Below are positions 48,440 through 59,400 of a stretch of 64,000 nt of DNA, in pieces. This stretch comes from Camillea tinctor. Its lineage: Eukaryota > Ascomycota > Sordariomycetes > Xylariales > Xylariaceae. Position 1 is the stretch's first letter; each line of letters begins with the position of its first letter. A program made the position numbers and the translations under genes. The notes below the pieces were generated by a model, which saw only the letters and a list, made by a program, of their open reading frames with translations, had not been told where the DNA came from and did not search any database. The stretch is from contig MU394110.1 in the NCBI GenBank assembly GCA_022578605.1, positions 45,921 through 109,920 on the forward strand, given 5' to 3'.

Positions 48440-49166
48440 GTTAGAACCTAGACCTGAGAGGGGAGAGACGCAAATGATACCACCAAACTTACATTAAACG
48501 CCTAGGTTACCTATTACACAAAGCAATGCTGTAACTAAATAGGTTATTGATTCAAAATAAAATATCATGAGTTATGTCATAGGATTTGCAATGGGTTCCA
48601 ATGTATATATCCTAAGCTTGACTGGTAAATAAGTACTAGGTTATCTTAGTGGGTTATCTACCTATATACATAACCTAGTAACTTAGATAGGTGACTTAGA
48701 CAAACCAATGCAAATTCAAGTATAATAGGCTCTGTCATTAGTGTGTTTAGTGTACTGACAAAAGAAATGGAAATAAAGAACCTTAACAAACCAATGAATG
48801 AGTGGGGCTAGATGGATGGCGGGGGACATAATTGTAACCTCCATGTGTACATTGATACATGATACATCTAATCTACTACTAAAGTTATTAGTGTATATAG
48901 TACTGTGCATAGCTAGGGTTTACCTAATAGGTTGAAACCGACAGGGGAGCTTTCAGGGCTTCGTTGTCAACTTATAGCAACTTGGTCTTTTTTTACTTTC
49001 TTCAACTTCAACTTAACTCAACTTTTACCTTCACTTATACACTTCAACTTTACATGCCACGCACACATAACTTTATGTTCTTTTTTTTTTCTTTTCTTGT
49101 TCCTCAGATTATATTTCACTACTGTGAACCTTTCTCACCACCGAGGGTAAGGTTGGGTTAGATACA
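48440..49166. other. Intergenic between Rtf2 and glucosidase II beta
   Basis: AT-rich spacer with CCTAGG/ACCTA-like motifs around 48500-48700 and a CTTCAACTT-rich leader before the next gene. No gene seen. Confidence 0.6.
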
Positions 49167-51037
49167 ATGCGGCAATCTCAGGCTTTGGTGCTCATGGGCA
49201 TCATTGCTCGCAATGGGATTGCTACAGCCGGGTCTTTACCAAGAGGAGTTGGTCCAGAATGTTCGTATATCTTTCTTTTTTTATATATATCTCTCTCCTT
49301 TTTTCAGCCCGTTCCAACTTAAGATAGCTCTTTGGACCCCAATTGACACTTTTCTCTCCTAGTTGTCAAGTTCTACGAATCCAAGGACAAGTTCAGCTGT
49401 ATAGGGCACCCGGCCATAACCATCTCACCCTCCCAAGTCAATGACAATTCATGCGACTGCCCCGATGGCTCTGATGAGCCTGGTACAGCTGCATGTGCCC
49501 TGCTAGACCATCTATCTCCCCCACAGCCCCTCCCTGCCTCCCTGTCCGGCTCGACCAACACCACCAATGCCCTCCCCGGCTTCTGGTGTGAGAACCAAGG
49601 CCACGTCGGTGCTTATGTGCCCTTCATGTATGTTAACGACGGTGTCTGTGACTATGATCTGTGCTGCGATGGCACCGAGGAGTACGGCAACGTCGGTGGA
49701 GTCAAGTGTGAGAACAAGTGCGCCGAGATCGGCAAGGAATGGCGGAGGGTCGAGAAGGAGCGGAAAGATAACCTCGAGCGGGCCAACAAACGCCGGAGAA
49801 CCATGGCCAAAGAGTCTAAAGAGCTCAGACGGCGGGTCGAGGCCAAGATCACCAGTCTCGAGGACGAGATCAAAGGACTAGAGGTGAAGCGTGACGAACT
49901 AGAGGCCAAACTGGACGAGGTCGAGCGGTCGGAGCGTGGCAAGGTGGTGAAGAGCGAAGGCCCCGGTAAGCTCGGCGTGCTAGCTGGACTGGCCAAGACC
50001 CGAGTCAACGAGCTTCGGGATGCCCTGAGCAAAGTCATGGGGGAGCGACGCACGCTTCAGGATAGGCTTGCCGAGCTCGAGGGTATCCTGTCCGCCTTCA
50101 AGGAGGAATATAACCCCAACTTCAACGACGAGGGTGTCAAGAAGGCGGTCCGGGCCTGGGAAGACTACGCCGCTAAGAAGGTCGACCAGGCTAAGGCTGA
50201 GCTCAACGAGGATGACATCCTCGAGGTCATGGAGGAGGATAACGAGAGTTCTGGCATCAACTTTAAGGAATTTGAGGATGCTGACGAGGGAACAGATACC
50301 GATATTCGTAAGTGTACTACCCTAAATAAGTGTCGACAGAATCACTCATTGCTAACTTTGCCACCACAGTCTACAGTTTTGAAGCTTATCTTCCCGCTCC
50401 CCTGCGGAATCTCATACACTCCAAGATCGTCAGCCTCCGGCTCTGGCTCATCGAGAATGGCATCCTACCTGACAGCGACTCGGGTAAGGGCGAGTCCCGG
50501 CTGGTCAAGGCCGCCCGGGAAGCCCGCGACGCGGTAGCCAACGACATCAAGTCGAAGCAGCGGACGCTGGACGAGCAGAAGGCGGACCTGGAGAAGGACT
50601 ACGGTGTAGACGACATCTTCCGGTACCTCAAGGGCAAGTGCGTGTCGACCGAGGTGGGCGAGTACAACTACGAGCTCTGCTGGCTGGACAAGACGAGCCA
50701 GAAGAGCAAGAAGGGTGGCGGCAGCACCAGCATGGGCCGGTTTGAGCGCGTCGACTCGGATGTGGCGGACGAGGAGGAGCGGCACGACGGGAAAGGACTC
50801 GGCCGCGGGCGCCGCATCGTGCTGCGCTACGAGAACGGCCAGCACTGCTGGAACGGGCCCAACCGCAGGACGGACGTCTGGCTCGGCTGCGCCGAGCAGG
50901 AGGAGCTCTGGAGGGTTAGCGAGCTCGAGAAGTGCGTGTACAAGATGGAGGTCGGCACCCCGGCTGCTTGCTTTGAGGAGGGGGAGGAAGTGGCCGGTGG
51001 TGAGCCTGCGGGACGCGAGACTAAAGATGAGCTGTGA
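49167..51037 (+). CDS. gtb1: Glucosidase II beta subunit (PRKCSH-like), KDEL-terminated
   Basis: Three exons, 49167-49260, 49363-50307 and 50370-51037, phase 1 at both joins, give 568 residues. Seen: a hydrophobic leader (MRQSQALVLMGIIARNG); SLPRGVGPEFVKFYESKD restored across intron 1; two LDLa-like Cys repeats with CDCPDGSDEPGT and CDYDLCCDGTEE; a long Lys/Glu coiled coil (about 155-275); an acidic linker; an MRH lectin domain (YNYELCWLD, NGQHCWNGPNRR, ELEKCVYKMEVGTPAAC); and the ER-retention signal KDEL. Known: it holds the catalytic alpha subunit in the ER and binds mannose on N-glycans for glucose trimming in the calnexin cycle. Odd: intron 1 starts GTTCGT, a weak donor, but the join restores the conserved block. 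Confidence 0.95.
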
Positions 51038-51571
51038 TTGATACCTACTAACTAAACTAAACTAACCTAACCTACGTGATTTGGTACGATGGGATGGATG
51101 TGCTATTATTATGATGTGGTTAGAATAGAATACTTATACAAACCTTTGAAAGTAACGACTAAAGATATGAGATGATTCTTAGATGAGATGAGATTAAATG
51201 AGATGAAGGAAGAAAGCTGGTCTTTTACATAAGTTATACATTACAGCATTGCTAAGAATGGGTAGTAAATATAATCACCAATTTATCTCTATATGTACCC
51301 CTTTTTGATTACTAAAAGGAGTGTTAACTAATACTCATGGAAGATGAATAGGGAGGGAATCAATATCTATGTCAGCAATGAAGGAGAGCAGAAACAGGGA
51401 GGGGTAGATCAGAAGGTTAAAGGGGGTGGTGCAGTGAGAAAGAGGTGAATTCAGGTACCTCCTTAGATAGCAGTACTCAATAATACAATCAAGAAAGTGA
51501 AGAAATGAGAAAGAAAAATATTAATAGCATTTTTATCCGGAAACAAAAACAGCCAAAAGGAAAAATTTTAT
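51038..51571. other. Intergenic, 3' of glucosidase II beta
   Basis: AT-rich 3' region with repeated GATGAGATGAGATT-like motifs near 51170-51210. No gene seen. Confidence 0.6.
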
Positions 51572-51725
51572 TGTTCGAGCTGGGGTTCGAACCCAGGACA
51601 TCCAGTGTACACTGCCTGATCTCTCCTGGGCCATTGTCTTCACCTCCCCTTAGGAGGTGAATCGATAGGCCCATGAGATAATAGGACTTGTGAGACTGGC
51701 GTGATAACCACTACACCACTCGAAC
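51572..51725 (-). tRNA. tRNA-Val(CAC) with an 81-nt intron
   Basis: Exons 51725-51689 (37 nt) and 51607-51572 (36 nt) form a 73-nt tRNA. The acceptor stem GTTCGAG pairs perfectly with CTCGAAC, followed by discriminator A. The D arm contains GTGTAGTGGTTATCAC. The anticodon stem CCAGT pairs with ACTGG, and the loop CTCACA plus C gives anticodon CAC (Val). The T arm is CTGGG-TTCGAAC-CCCAG. The intron, 51688-51608, sits after position 37, the normal place. It is long for a fungal nuclear tRNA intron. CCA is not encoded. A T-run (on the plus strand, at 51727) marks the 5' side; the 3' side has TAAAATTTTT rather than a long T-run terminator. Confidence 0.9.
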
Positions 51726-52319
51726 CTTTTTTTCGCTTAAGTTGTAGGATAGGGGAGCTATCGGCGTTTATCAGGGTAGGTGGGCAGGTAGGCAAATAGG
51801 TACAAAGTACCTAGACAAAGGGAAGGTGGAAGGGGAGGAAGGGGAGAAGAGTGGGTTGTTTGTGTCCTTGTTTGTTGGTCTTTCCTTAGTAGACTAACTG
51901 GTTGGTTGTAAACAGGGGAAGAGGAAGGTACGAGACCCTCGTTACTGCTCTTTTGCTTATAGGTTAGTTACTTGCTGGGCAAGAGGTTAACTACTATGTA
52001 CCTGGGTACTTAGTACTACTTAGGAATGAAAAGGGGGGAGGGAGTAAAGGGGATGTCTATTGACACTACCAAGAGAATAGATGAATGCCAAAATATACAA
52101 ATTAGTGAAATTTACTTTGCCTGTATCCACTGATATTCTACGTTGAGAATATCCCTATGTTAGTATATTCTTATATTGCGCGTAATACTCATAAGATGTA
52201 AGAGTATATAGAAACCCCAACTTGCTGACCCCTTTTCTGCCCCCACCCCCCTTAACCCTCCCATCCATCCTATACTCTCCTTCTTCCTTCTGCTCTCCTC
52301 CCTATATATATCACATACC
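51726..52319. other. Intergenic between tRNA-Val and the 85-residue gene
   Basis: G-rich and GGTAGG/ACCTAG-like short motifs (about 51775-51815 and 51990-52020). No gene seen. Confidence 0.6.
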
Positions 52320-52793
52320 CTATTCCCCCTCTTCAACCTCCTTCTTCTTCTTCCCCTCACTTTTCGGCTGCGGGTCCCCCTTCTGCGGCTCGTTCTTGGA
52401 GCCCGCCTCGTTCTCGTAGCTGCCGCCTTGCTTCTCGTACTCTTTTGCTAGCTTGTTGGCCTGGGTTTCTTTTACGTTAGTACAGAGGTTATGGGCTTCT
52501 TGTCTTTTCGCTATTAGGGGGTGTTAAGGAAGGGGAGTGGAGGGAGAGGTAGGTGAAAAGGGAACAGTGGGAGAGGGTTAAAAAAGGGGGGGGATATACC
52601 TTCCATGCTGACCACTGGCCTTGACCACCACCTGACTTGTTTGGTTCTTGCTTTATATCTATGTATATATTATTAATACTGTACTCATTGTACGCTCATG
52701 TTTTCTTGCTGTTTTCTTTAGGTATGTGCAGTTACCTTCCTTAATCTGCTCTCGGAGCTCGGGATCGGTGGGTTTTCCCTTGGATGAAAGCAT
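52320..52793 (-). CDS. Small hydrophilic protein, 85 residues, three exons
   Basis: Exons 52793-52736, 52658-52600 and 52460-52320 join in phase (1, then 0) to 85 residues. Seen: MLSSKGKPTDPELREQIKE, then DIKQEPNKSGGGQGQWSAWK restored across intron 1, then ANKLAKEYEKQGGSYENEAG, SKNEPQKGDPQPKSEG, and a Lys/Glu tail KKKKEVEEGE. It is strongly hydrophilic, Lys/Glu/Gly-rich, without Cys or membrane segments. Known only as a conserved small ascomycete protein with the pattern QWSAWKA..L..EYEK.GG.YENE.GSKNEP; I recall no function. Inference: intrinsically disordered, possibly stress-related, in the manner of other small hydrophilic fungal proteins. The phase-consistent splice sites and remembered conservation make the gene likely. 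Confidence 0.75.
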
Positions 52794-53875
52794 TTCTTTT
52801 GGTTGCAAGGTATAAAACGAAGTTTAAAGAGTGCAATGTGTGGCTTTTTAGTAAATAGTGGTAAGAATTAAACTCAAAATCAGATGTAATAAGTGTTTGC
52901 GTGTTGAATATAACTCTTCTTTCATAGAGGTTCTTGGTAGGCAAGTAAGCAGGTAGAGTCGCTAAGTTTTATATATTCCTCTGGTCTGGAGCTATTCATC
53001 GATCGATGACGCCTAGAATTCTTCCACCGCATCGCAAGCCATTACCGACCTGAAAATGTCTAAGACTACTTTTAGGTGTAGATTGCTTAGACAATGCCTT
53101 AACCTCGAGCTAAAAAAAACAAAGAGGCGACCGGCGCTATGTCAGGTATTCTTAGCGGGCGGGATACACCATGGCTGTTTCATTACATCATTACTTTACC
53201 TAAAAAAGGGTCTTGCATAGCCCTGGGGACGATCAGTAAGTAATTATTACTACTTGTTTTATCACTTACCTAAGTAGGACTACCTAGGTAGGTCGCCAGG
53301 TTGATGCCTCATACTAAGATGGGGAGAATAAGGGATGAAAGCTATGGCATTAGTTAGGATTCGCAAGACAAGCTCAAACCAACCTCCAAGGCGAGATAGG
53401 ACTCTATAAATTTCATATAAGAGGTGTTTTATAAGTATGGATCGGAAAGTTATAGTGTTCTAAGCATCTACCTGCCTAACCTAGGTAGTTATGAATATAT
53501 ACACCTAGGTATCTTGTATACATATATATATGCTGTTTGCTTCCATATTCAAGTGTTTAGACTTAATGGGATTCCTTATAAGTATAGCAATACGATAAAT
53601 TCTTCCACCAACAAAAGCTTTCTTGTAAGGTCATCGAAAAAGGATTCTATTCAGGGATCCTATCTATGTAAAAATCCCGATTCACAGGTTCGTAAATCAT
53701 ACAAGCATCTATGAACAAAAATGCACCCCTAACCCTTGAAATCTGTTTCCCATTTACTCATATTTTTCTAGTTTATGAGTCAAGTCTAGACTCGGTGTAC
53801 TTTCTGCATCGTCAAAAACATCCTCCATATAGAAGTTCCACTGCTTTTGTGTAAAGCCCACGGGGAAGTGTTAAG
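52794..53875. other. Intergenic, 5' of the 85-residue gene and 3' of the vWA-Hint gene
   Basis: No gene supported. One exact TACCTAGGTA palindrome (53281-53290) and close variants at about 53477-53510. Confidence 0.55.
53281..53290. repeat. TACCTAGGTA palindrome
   Basis: Exact copy in non-coding DNA, with the near-copies AACCTAGGTAG and CACCTAGGTAT within the next 230 bp. Confidence 0.75.
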
Positions 53876-56419
53876 CTAAGATGCCCCTTGTTGAGCCAGG
53901 GGTTCGAATCCGCATACTAGGCCGTCCTTCCCCTTCTTCGTCCCGCTACTCATCGACGCACACTCGCGGCCACTCCACAGCTTCTCTAACTCACTCATCA
54001 CCGCACGCCAATCTCCTAGGAACTTATGCGCGCGCATGTCAGTCCCCTCCGTGATACCGTGTCCCAGAGTCGCGCACCAAACGCCATTGATATTCACCGA
54101 GTGGGCGTCGGGGTTCGGGTTCTGCTCCTTAGGATCTTGTTCCAGGACCAACGAGTAGATATATCCTTCATATTCATCACATTGGTTCGTATTCGTAAAT
54201 GGGAACACCCAACTGTCACCGTGGAATATAGGATGCCAATCGGTCAGTAACAGTGTTTGCTTGCCATCCCCGCTGACCACCTTGCGTAGTTTGGTATTGC
54301 ATGGTGTTTTAAGAATTCCAACGACAGCCTTAGGCCCGCACAGCGTCTCGACGTAGTCCCCTCTTCTAAGGTCACTCAGCCAGCGAAAAGCGTCTCCCGG
54401 GCGCTTTACGCGACCGTTTTCGAAACAAGGACCAGATGGATTATTAAAAGCATCCCTCATAGAATAGTTGCCTCGCCTGAGGGAGGCGAAGTTGGCGCTA
54501 TTTGGGTTCTCTGGAACGCGGCTGGGCCGAGGCGCGGGGAGTTCGTTGAACGTACAGTTTAGTCTCTCCTCGCAAGTTTCGAAGAACTTATTTTTGTTGT
54601 ATTGCTGCGGGCCTTTGTCCTTGAAGGAGTTACGCCTAAGAAATAACACAAGAGTTAGAAAAGTCATGTAGGTATATTGAGCGGAAGGGGGTTGGGGGTA
54701 TGCCAAGGTTAACTTACATCTGCTTCGCATGGGCATTCCATAAGCTAAGGAACCAGTGGCGACCCCATTTCATGAAGTAATCACCTGATTCTAGAGCCAT
54801 AGAGACTTGTCCTTCAAGGTCCTCCTTGATTGAACGGTTACTCACATCCTTGTACTTGTTAAATCGCTCTAATATCACATCCAACAATTGTCGATGTTTA
54901 CTCATGGCGCCATTCAGGTCGTAATGCTTTCTTTTGCCATATGCAGGGTATTCATCGTAAGAACATGTATCGTATTGGTCCGCCGAGTCAAATGGAAAGA
55001 AGGAAGACAAGAAATCACAGAGTGCCACTCGGCTCAGGTGATAGGCCACCTCAGCATCAGGGAGATGGGACCCCCCTAGCAAGCTCCAATCTTTGTCGGA
55101 GAAATATTCCACTTGCCTTCGCGACCATCTGAGCTGGACATAGATATTTGCCTCATTCAAGCCACGCATCGTCGAACCTTTGTCCCTAGCGTTAGAAGCC
55201 CGAAGGTAGATGTCTCGAGATTGTCCGTATTGCAGATTTCCGAGGTTGATGATGAATCTCTTGCGTGAGCTATCTTTTTGAGCCTCATCCTCCTGTTGTG
55301 CCTGATCCGCAATAGACGGCCCAGTCATTGGCTGTACATTCATCGAGTCTGAGTGTTCCACCTCGATGGTACACTTGGTGGCATACGTCGTCTGCAGATG
55401 AGCTACTGCGTGAATTAACACGGTTCCCTACTTCTACTTTAGTATTGATAAGGGGTAAACAAAGTCAGAGAGGATCTTACCATCATGGAGGAATCGGGGA
55501 TAAACGAGTAATTTCCACCTCCAACCTCAGCAATAGATTTCAACAGCCCTGAGTTAATATGGTATCCGAAGCCAAACGTGTGAATGGTCGCTGGGAGCGA
55601 CTCATTCGCCTTTTTCTTAATGCTCTTTATCATATCCACATAACCCTTTGGGGGGGCCCTACACGGTTCGTCAGTAGGAGCTGCATATATTCCAATATTT
55701 TCAACATACTTCACATTGGGATATCCGTCAGTGAGAATCATCATAGCAGGCACGCGCTCAGTCTCAATGTTCCCGAAAAGTTTCATTCCAAACTGTATTG
55801 CATCAACCAAGTTTGTCAAATTTTCAGTTACTAGTTTATTGATACTGGATTTCGTTGATTCTTTGTTCACTCTTGTCATCTCAACAAGCTCCTGGACCAC
55901 CTATAAATTCTATTAGTCTGTGATTATCATGTTTAGGTTCTTTATGGAGAAAAAAACCTTTGCGTTATCACTAAATGCAACGATTCCCAGTCTGTCCCCT
56001 TCATCGAGGCTCTGCACAATTGTATGAGCGGCATGTTTAGCCAAGTCCAGTTTTGTGATCCCGAGGTTCTCGGATGATGTCTCTCCTCGATGATCAGTTG
56101 TCCGAGCAAGAGCCAACTCTTTCATGCTTCCTGATACATCGATAACAAGAACGATATCACAGGGAACATGGGTGTTTCTCAGGTCCTTCGGCACTTCCGG
56201 AGGCTGGATCTTTATGATAGCCCCATCTTCACTTTTCAGGGGGTGGATGGTTATAACAGGGCCGTCTGGATCTTGAAATCGCCTTGAAGAACGTTGATTC
56301 GGTATGGTAGGATTATCTTGATCTTGAACTAGTGTTGAAGATGATTGAATCGACATGGCATCGTCATTTCCTCCATCCTGCTGGAAGCTGGTTTGCTGTT
56401 GCTGGTAAACCTGTACCAT
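53876..56419 (-). CDS. vWA domain protein with C-terminal Hint (Vint) domain
   Basis: Four exons, 56419-55958, 55900-55481, 55427-54718 and 54635-53876, in phase, give 783 residues. Seen: a disordered Gln/Ser-rich N-terminus; a vWA domain (about 87-310) with complete MIDAS residues D94, S96 and S98 in DIVLVIDVSGSM and ILTDGYPN later, and MGTVLIHAVAHL restored across intron 2; a middle region (about 310-560) matching the Vwaint type; and a Hint module (about 601-725) with CFENGRVKRPGDAFRWLSDL starting at Cys601, RRGDYV, LLLTDWHPIF (His665), YSLVLEQDP, and HSVNINGVWCATLGHG (His709, Cys718). Known: Hint domains in hedgehog proteins and inteins cleave or rearrange peptide bonds at the first Cys; fungal vWA-Hint proteins are uncharacterised and many carry a U-box, which I do not see here. 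Odd: intron 1 has a weak donor (GTTTTT). Confidence 0.88.
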
Positions 56420-59400
56420 ATTCGTCGGGCACGTCGATGTCTTTACGTATAAAGAAGTTGGTTGCCGTTAAAAGGAGACTGTTGTGTTAATACCAAATCG
56501 AGAGTGTGTCATCCCAAGCAAATAGATGGAGGTGGATGGGTCAGCCCGTGCCTTTTATACTCAGAATAAGGTACTTAGGTTTGCCTCTCAAGTCCAGTTT
56601 CGTAATGGGGCACCTGATCATCCATCCACCCATCTGATGCTTTGTCTAACACGACAAGGTAACAGTTAGTTGCTAAAGCTATCTCGAGTTTGTTGTCTGG
56701 TGATACAGTTATGATCTTTCAGAATCCATATTCTAAGAGCTATTGAAGCTAAGTTGCAGCTCTTTTACGCTAATTCATATACCAAGGATTTATGCGGATT
56801 CTATGGCATCAGAAAAGGACCCGAGTGGAGTTGGTTTAGGCTTCGCCAGCGACTCTGCCTCCCTTTTCTCCCTTTCAATTACTAGCCTATGAGGCTCAGC
56901 AACTATTGTTACTATGTACCTACGTAAATGGATTCTGTTACGTACATACAGCGCTGAACTCGTGCCACTATTACATTATCATGTTCATAAGCATTCAACA
57001 AAGAAGAGGACGTAACACATACACTAGGTAAAAACCAAGGAGAAAATGAAAAGAAAGACGTCTCACGTCCACACAGCAGAACAAATCGAGAATGAGCTCC
57101 TCTCTTAAGCAGCTGACAGATGCCTTTCTTGGAACTGACAAAGTCTGATGATTGGCTTGTTGTGCATCGTGGCGCAATCGAGCCCCAGAGCCCCTTGCAG
57201 GAGATAATCGTCATGCCAAGCTAGGATTCCAAGGCTACCTCACACGACTCTTCTAGGTCATGGTCACGGAATTTATCTCTTTCAACCTTGGTTTCCACAC
57301 GAATGCCCGGAACGACTTGTGTAAGAACCCTAGTCTTTAGGCAGAAGCTTCATGTTGAATTTCTAGTCAGACCTTAGCTCAAGCTTTTTGAAGTTGTGTC
57401 CGCTTGCTGTGTTAGGGACGTACATAAATTCCGGTCAGAGAGAGGTAACAAACAACAAAGTGTATAAACCACCAGTCGTATTTAGTGTAACGGAGAACAT
57501 GACGCGGAAATATTCCTATTTTTTCTCACTTTCTCACAGGTACACTACATTTCTTGACCAACTCCATAAACTGTTATCTCATACAAAATCTAGACTCATG
57601 ACACAGTCAGCTTCGGCCTCCAAAGCTGAAATATAGAGTTCAATGTTCGGATAACCTACGAGTGGCCACAAGCCCCTTTGTGTATACACACACACCAAAT
57701 ACTGCAGGTCGGTCTGAAGGTTCTCTAAGAAAGGACATCCTCTATAACGAATTTCTAGCTTCTTGAATATATGATGAGGGTGATTCAAAGGGAATTGTCT
57801 AAGTAATAAATAGTCTCTTATAACAGCAACAGCACATTAAAGACACGATATCTTACACTTTTACTCATAAGTACTTACAAGACCAACAAGCCAGCAGCCA
57901 TTAATGCAGTTTACTCGTAAATTCCAGTGCTATACGGTCTGATAAGTAGCTGTAAATCTAATATAACCCGAGATACATCAGAAACAAATGCCTTATATAT
58001 ACTGCCCTTGGGAATACTCAAACTAAGAAGCCCTTGACGAAAACGATCGTAGAACGCTGCCATATGGGTACTAATGTCAGCCTCTCAACTAAGTATGGAT
58101 ACTTATCGATAGCAAGCCTAGGCCTCGGTCTTTCTGGATCTATCCGGCTAGAAGTAATAAGATGCACTTTGCATTCGAAATACAACATGATATGACCATT
58201 ACCCCATATGACAATACTACAGATATATAGTTATTTCGTGAGAAGAGAAATGGGAAACAGCACCCAGTAGTTGATTGCTCGCCTATTAAAAAGAGTTGAT
58301 ATTATACAATAAAATATAGATACCCCTTACAACGACAATTAATTCCTCTCCGATTGGCATCATTTTCCCTTCCTTGATGATTGCACTACAATATCCTACA
58401 TTTGCCTCTTAGCTTTCTTGGATGGCTGGTATAAGTAATAAAGCTAACCCATTCATGAAGAAGTTTACGTCGGAAGAACGTCATACGCCTAGGCTCAATA
58501 TAAAAACATTCCCATGACAAACATGATATATTTCGTCCCTACACCTAATATATAAATCTCGGGGATTCTCTGCTATTGGCTTGCCGAGGCGGGCGGACGT
58601 AGCATCTTGCAAAACCGATGACGGCAGATGGTGGTAATTTCCACGCCTACCGGGATGATCGGAAGCCTGAGGAACCATGGATCGTCCTCTTGCACTAGTA
58701 CTTAGTAGCAACTACAGTTACCACTTTGTACTCTCTGGGACGAGAGTAATCATCTTTAGGCAGTATCAGCAGCAGCAGCAGAGTTCGGATCAAAGCATCT
58801 AGGGGTTCAACACGCGTTGTAGGCACACACCCTTTTCTCTTTCCCTCGTCCATTATGTAATGGGATGGATGACGCTGAAAACTCGTGTGATGCGGAATTA
58901 ACGATATTCAATTTTCTGTTTCTCATACAAGAGAGGTCTATGTCAGGCCATTTCCTCCAAGCTAGTATTACCGTAGAATCCGTCGTTCCTTATTTTTTTT
59001 TCAGTTTTTTTTTTCCACGTGTCTTTATTAATTTCAAGTGCTGTTATTTCGAATTTCCCCTAAACAATCTGCTTTCCTGTGTGCGAAGAAAAAGAATCTG
59101 GTATTACAGAACCTGGATATCGAAACTGCTCATAAAAAAACCGAGACCGTACCATACCATACACCTTCCCATATCCGACCCCTCCGTTCGAAGAAAAGAA
59201 ATCCCGCTGGGTATTATTCCACCGAGACATGATCCGTAAGAAGTAAAAAGAGAGGGAAAAAAAAAAGCCGTGAGATTCGTACAGAAAATTCAAATCGTTG
59301 AGCGCTTCGCTTCGTCTCGTCCGTCGTACATTTTTTTCCCGTCTCCCCCCTCCTCCCCTCCCGCTACGCGGAAATCATAAAAAGGGAAGAAAATACGACG

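Noticed and set aside
53885..53905. GGGTTCGAATCC, resembling a tRNA T arm
   Set aside because: No acceptor, D or anticodon arm pairs with it, and it lies inside the last coding exon of the vWA-Hint gene.
57579..57788. 69-codon minus-strand frame with mixed composition
   Set aside because: It looks less repetitive than its surroundings but matches no family I know and has no splice partner; not enough to call a gene.
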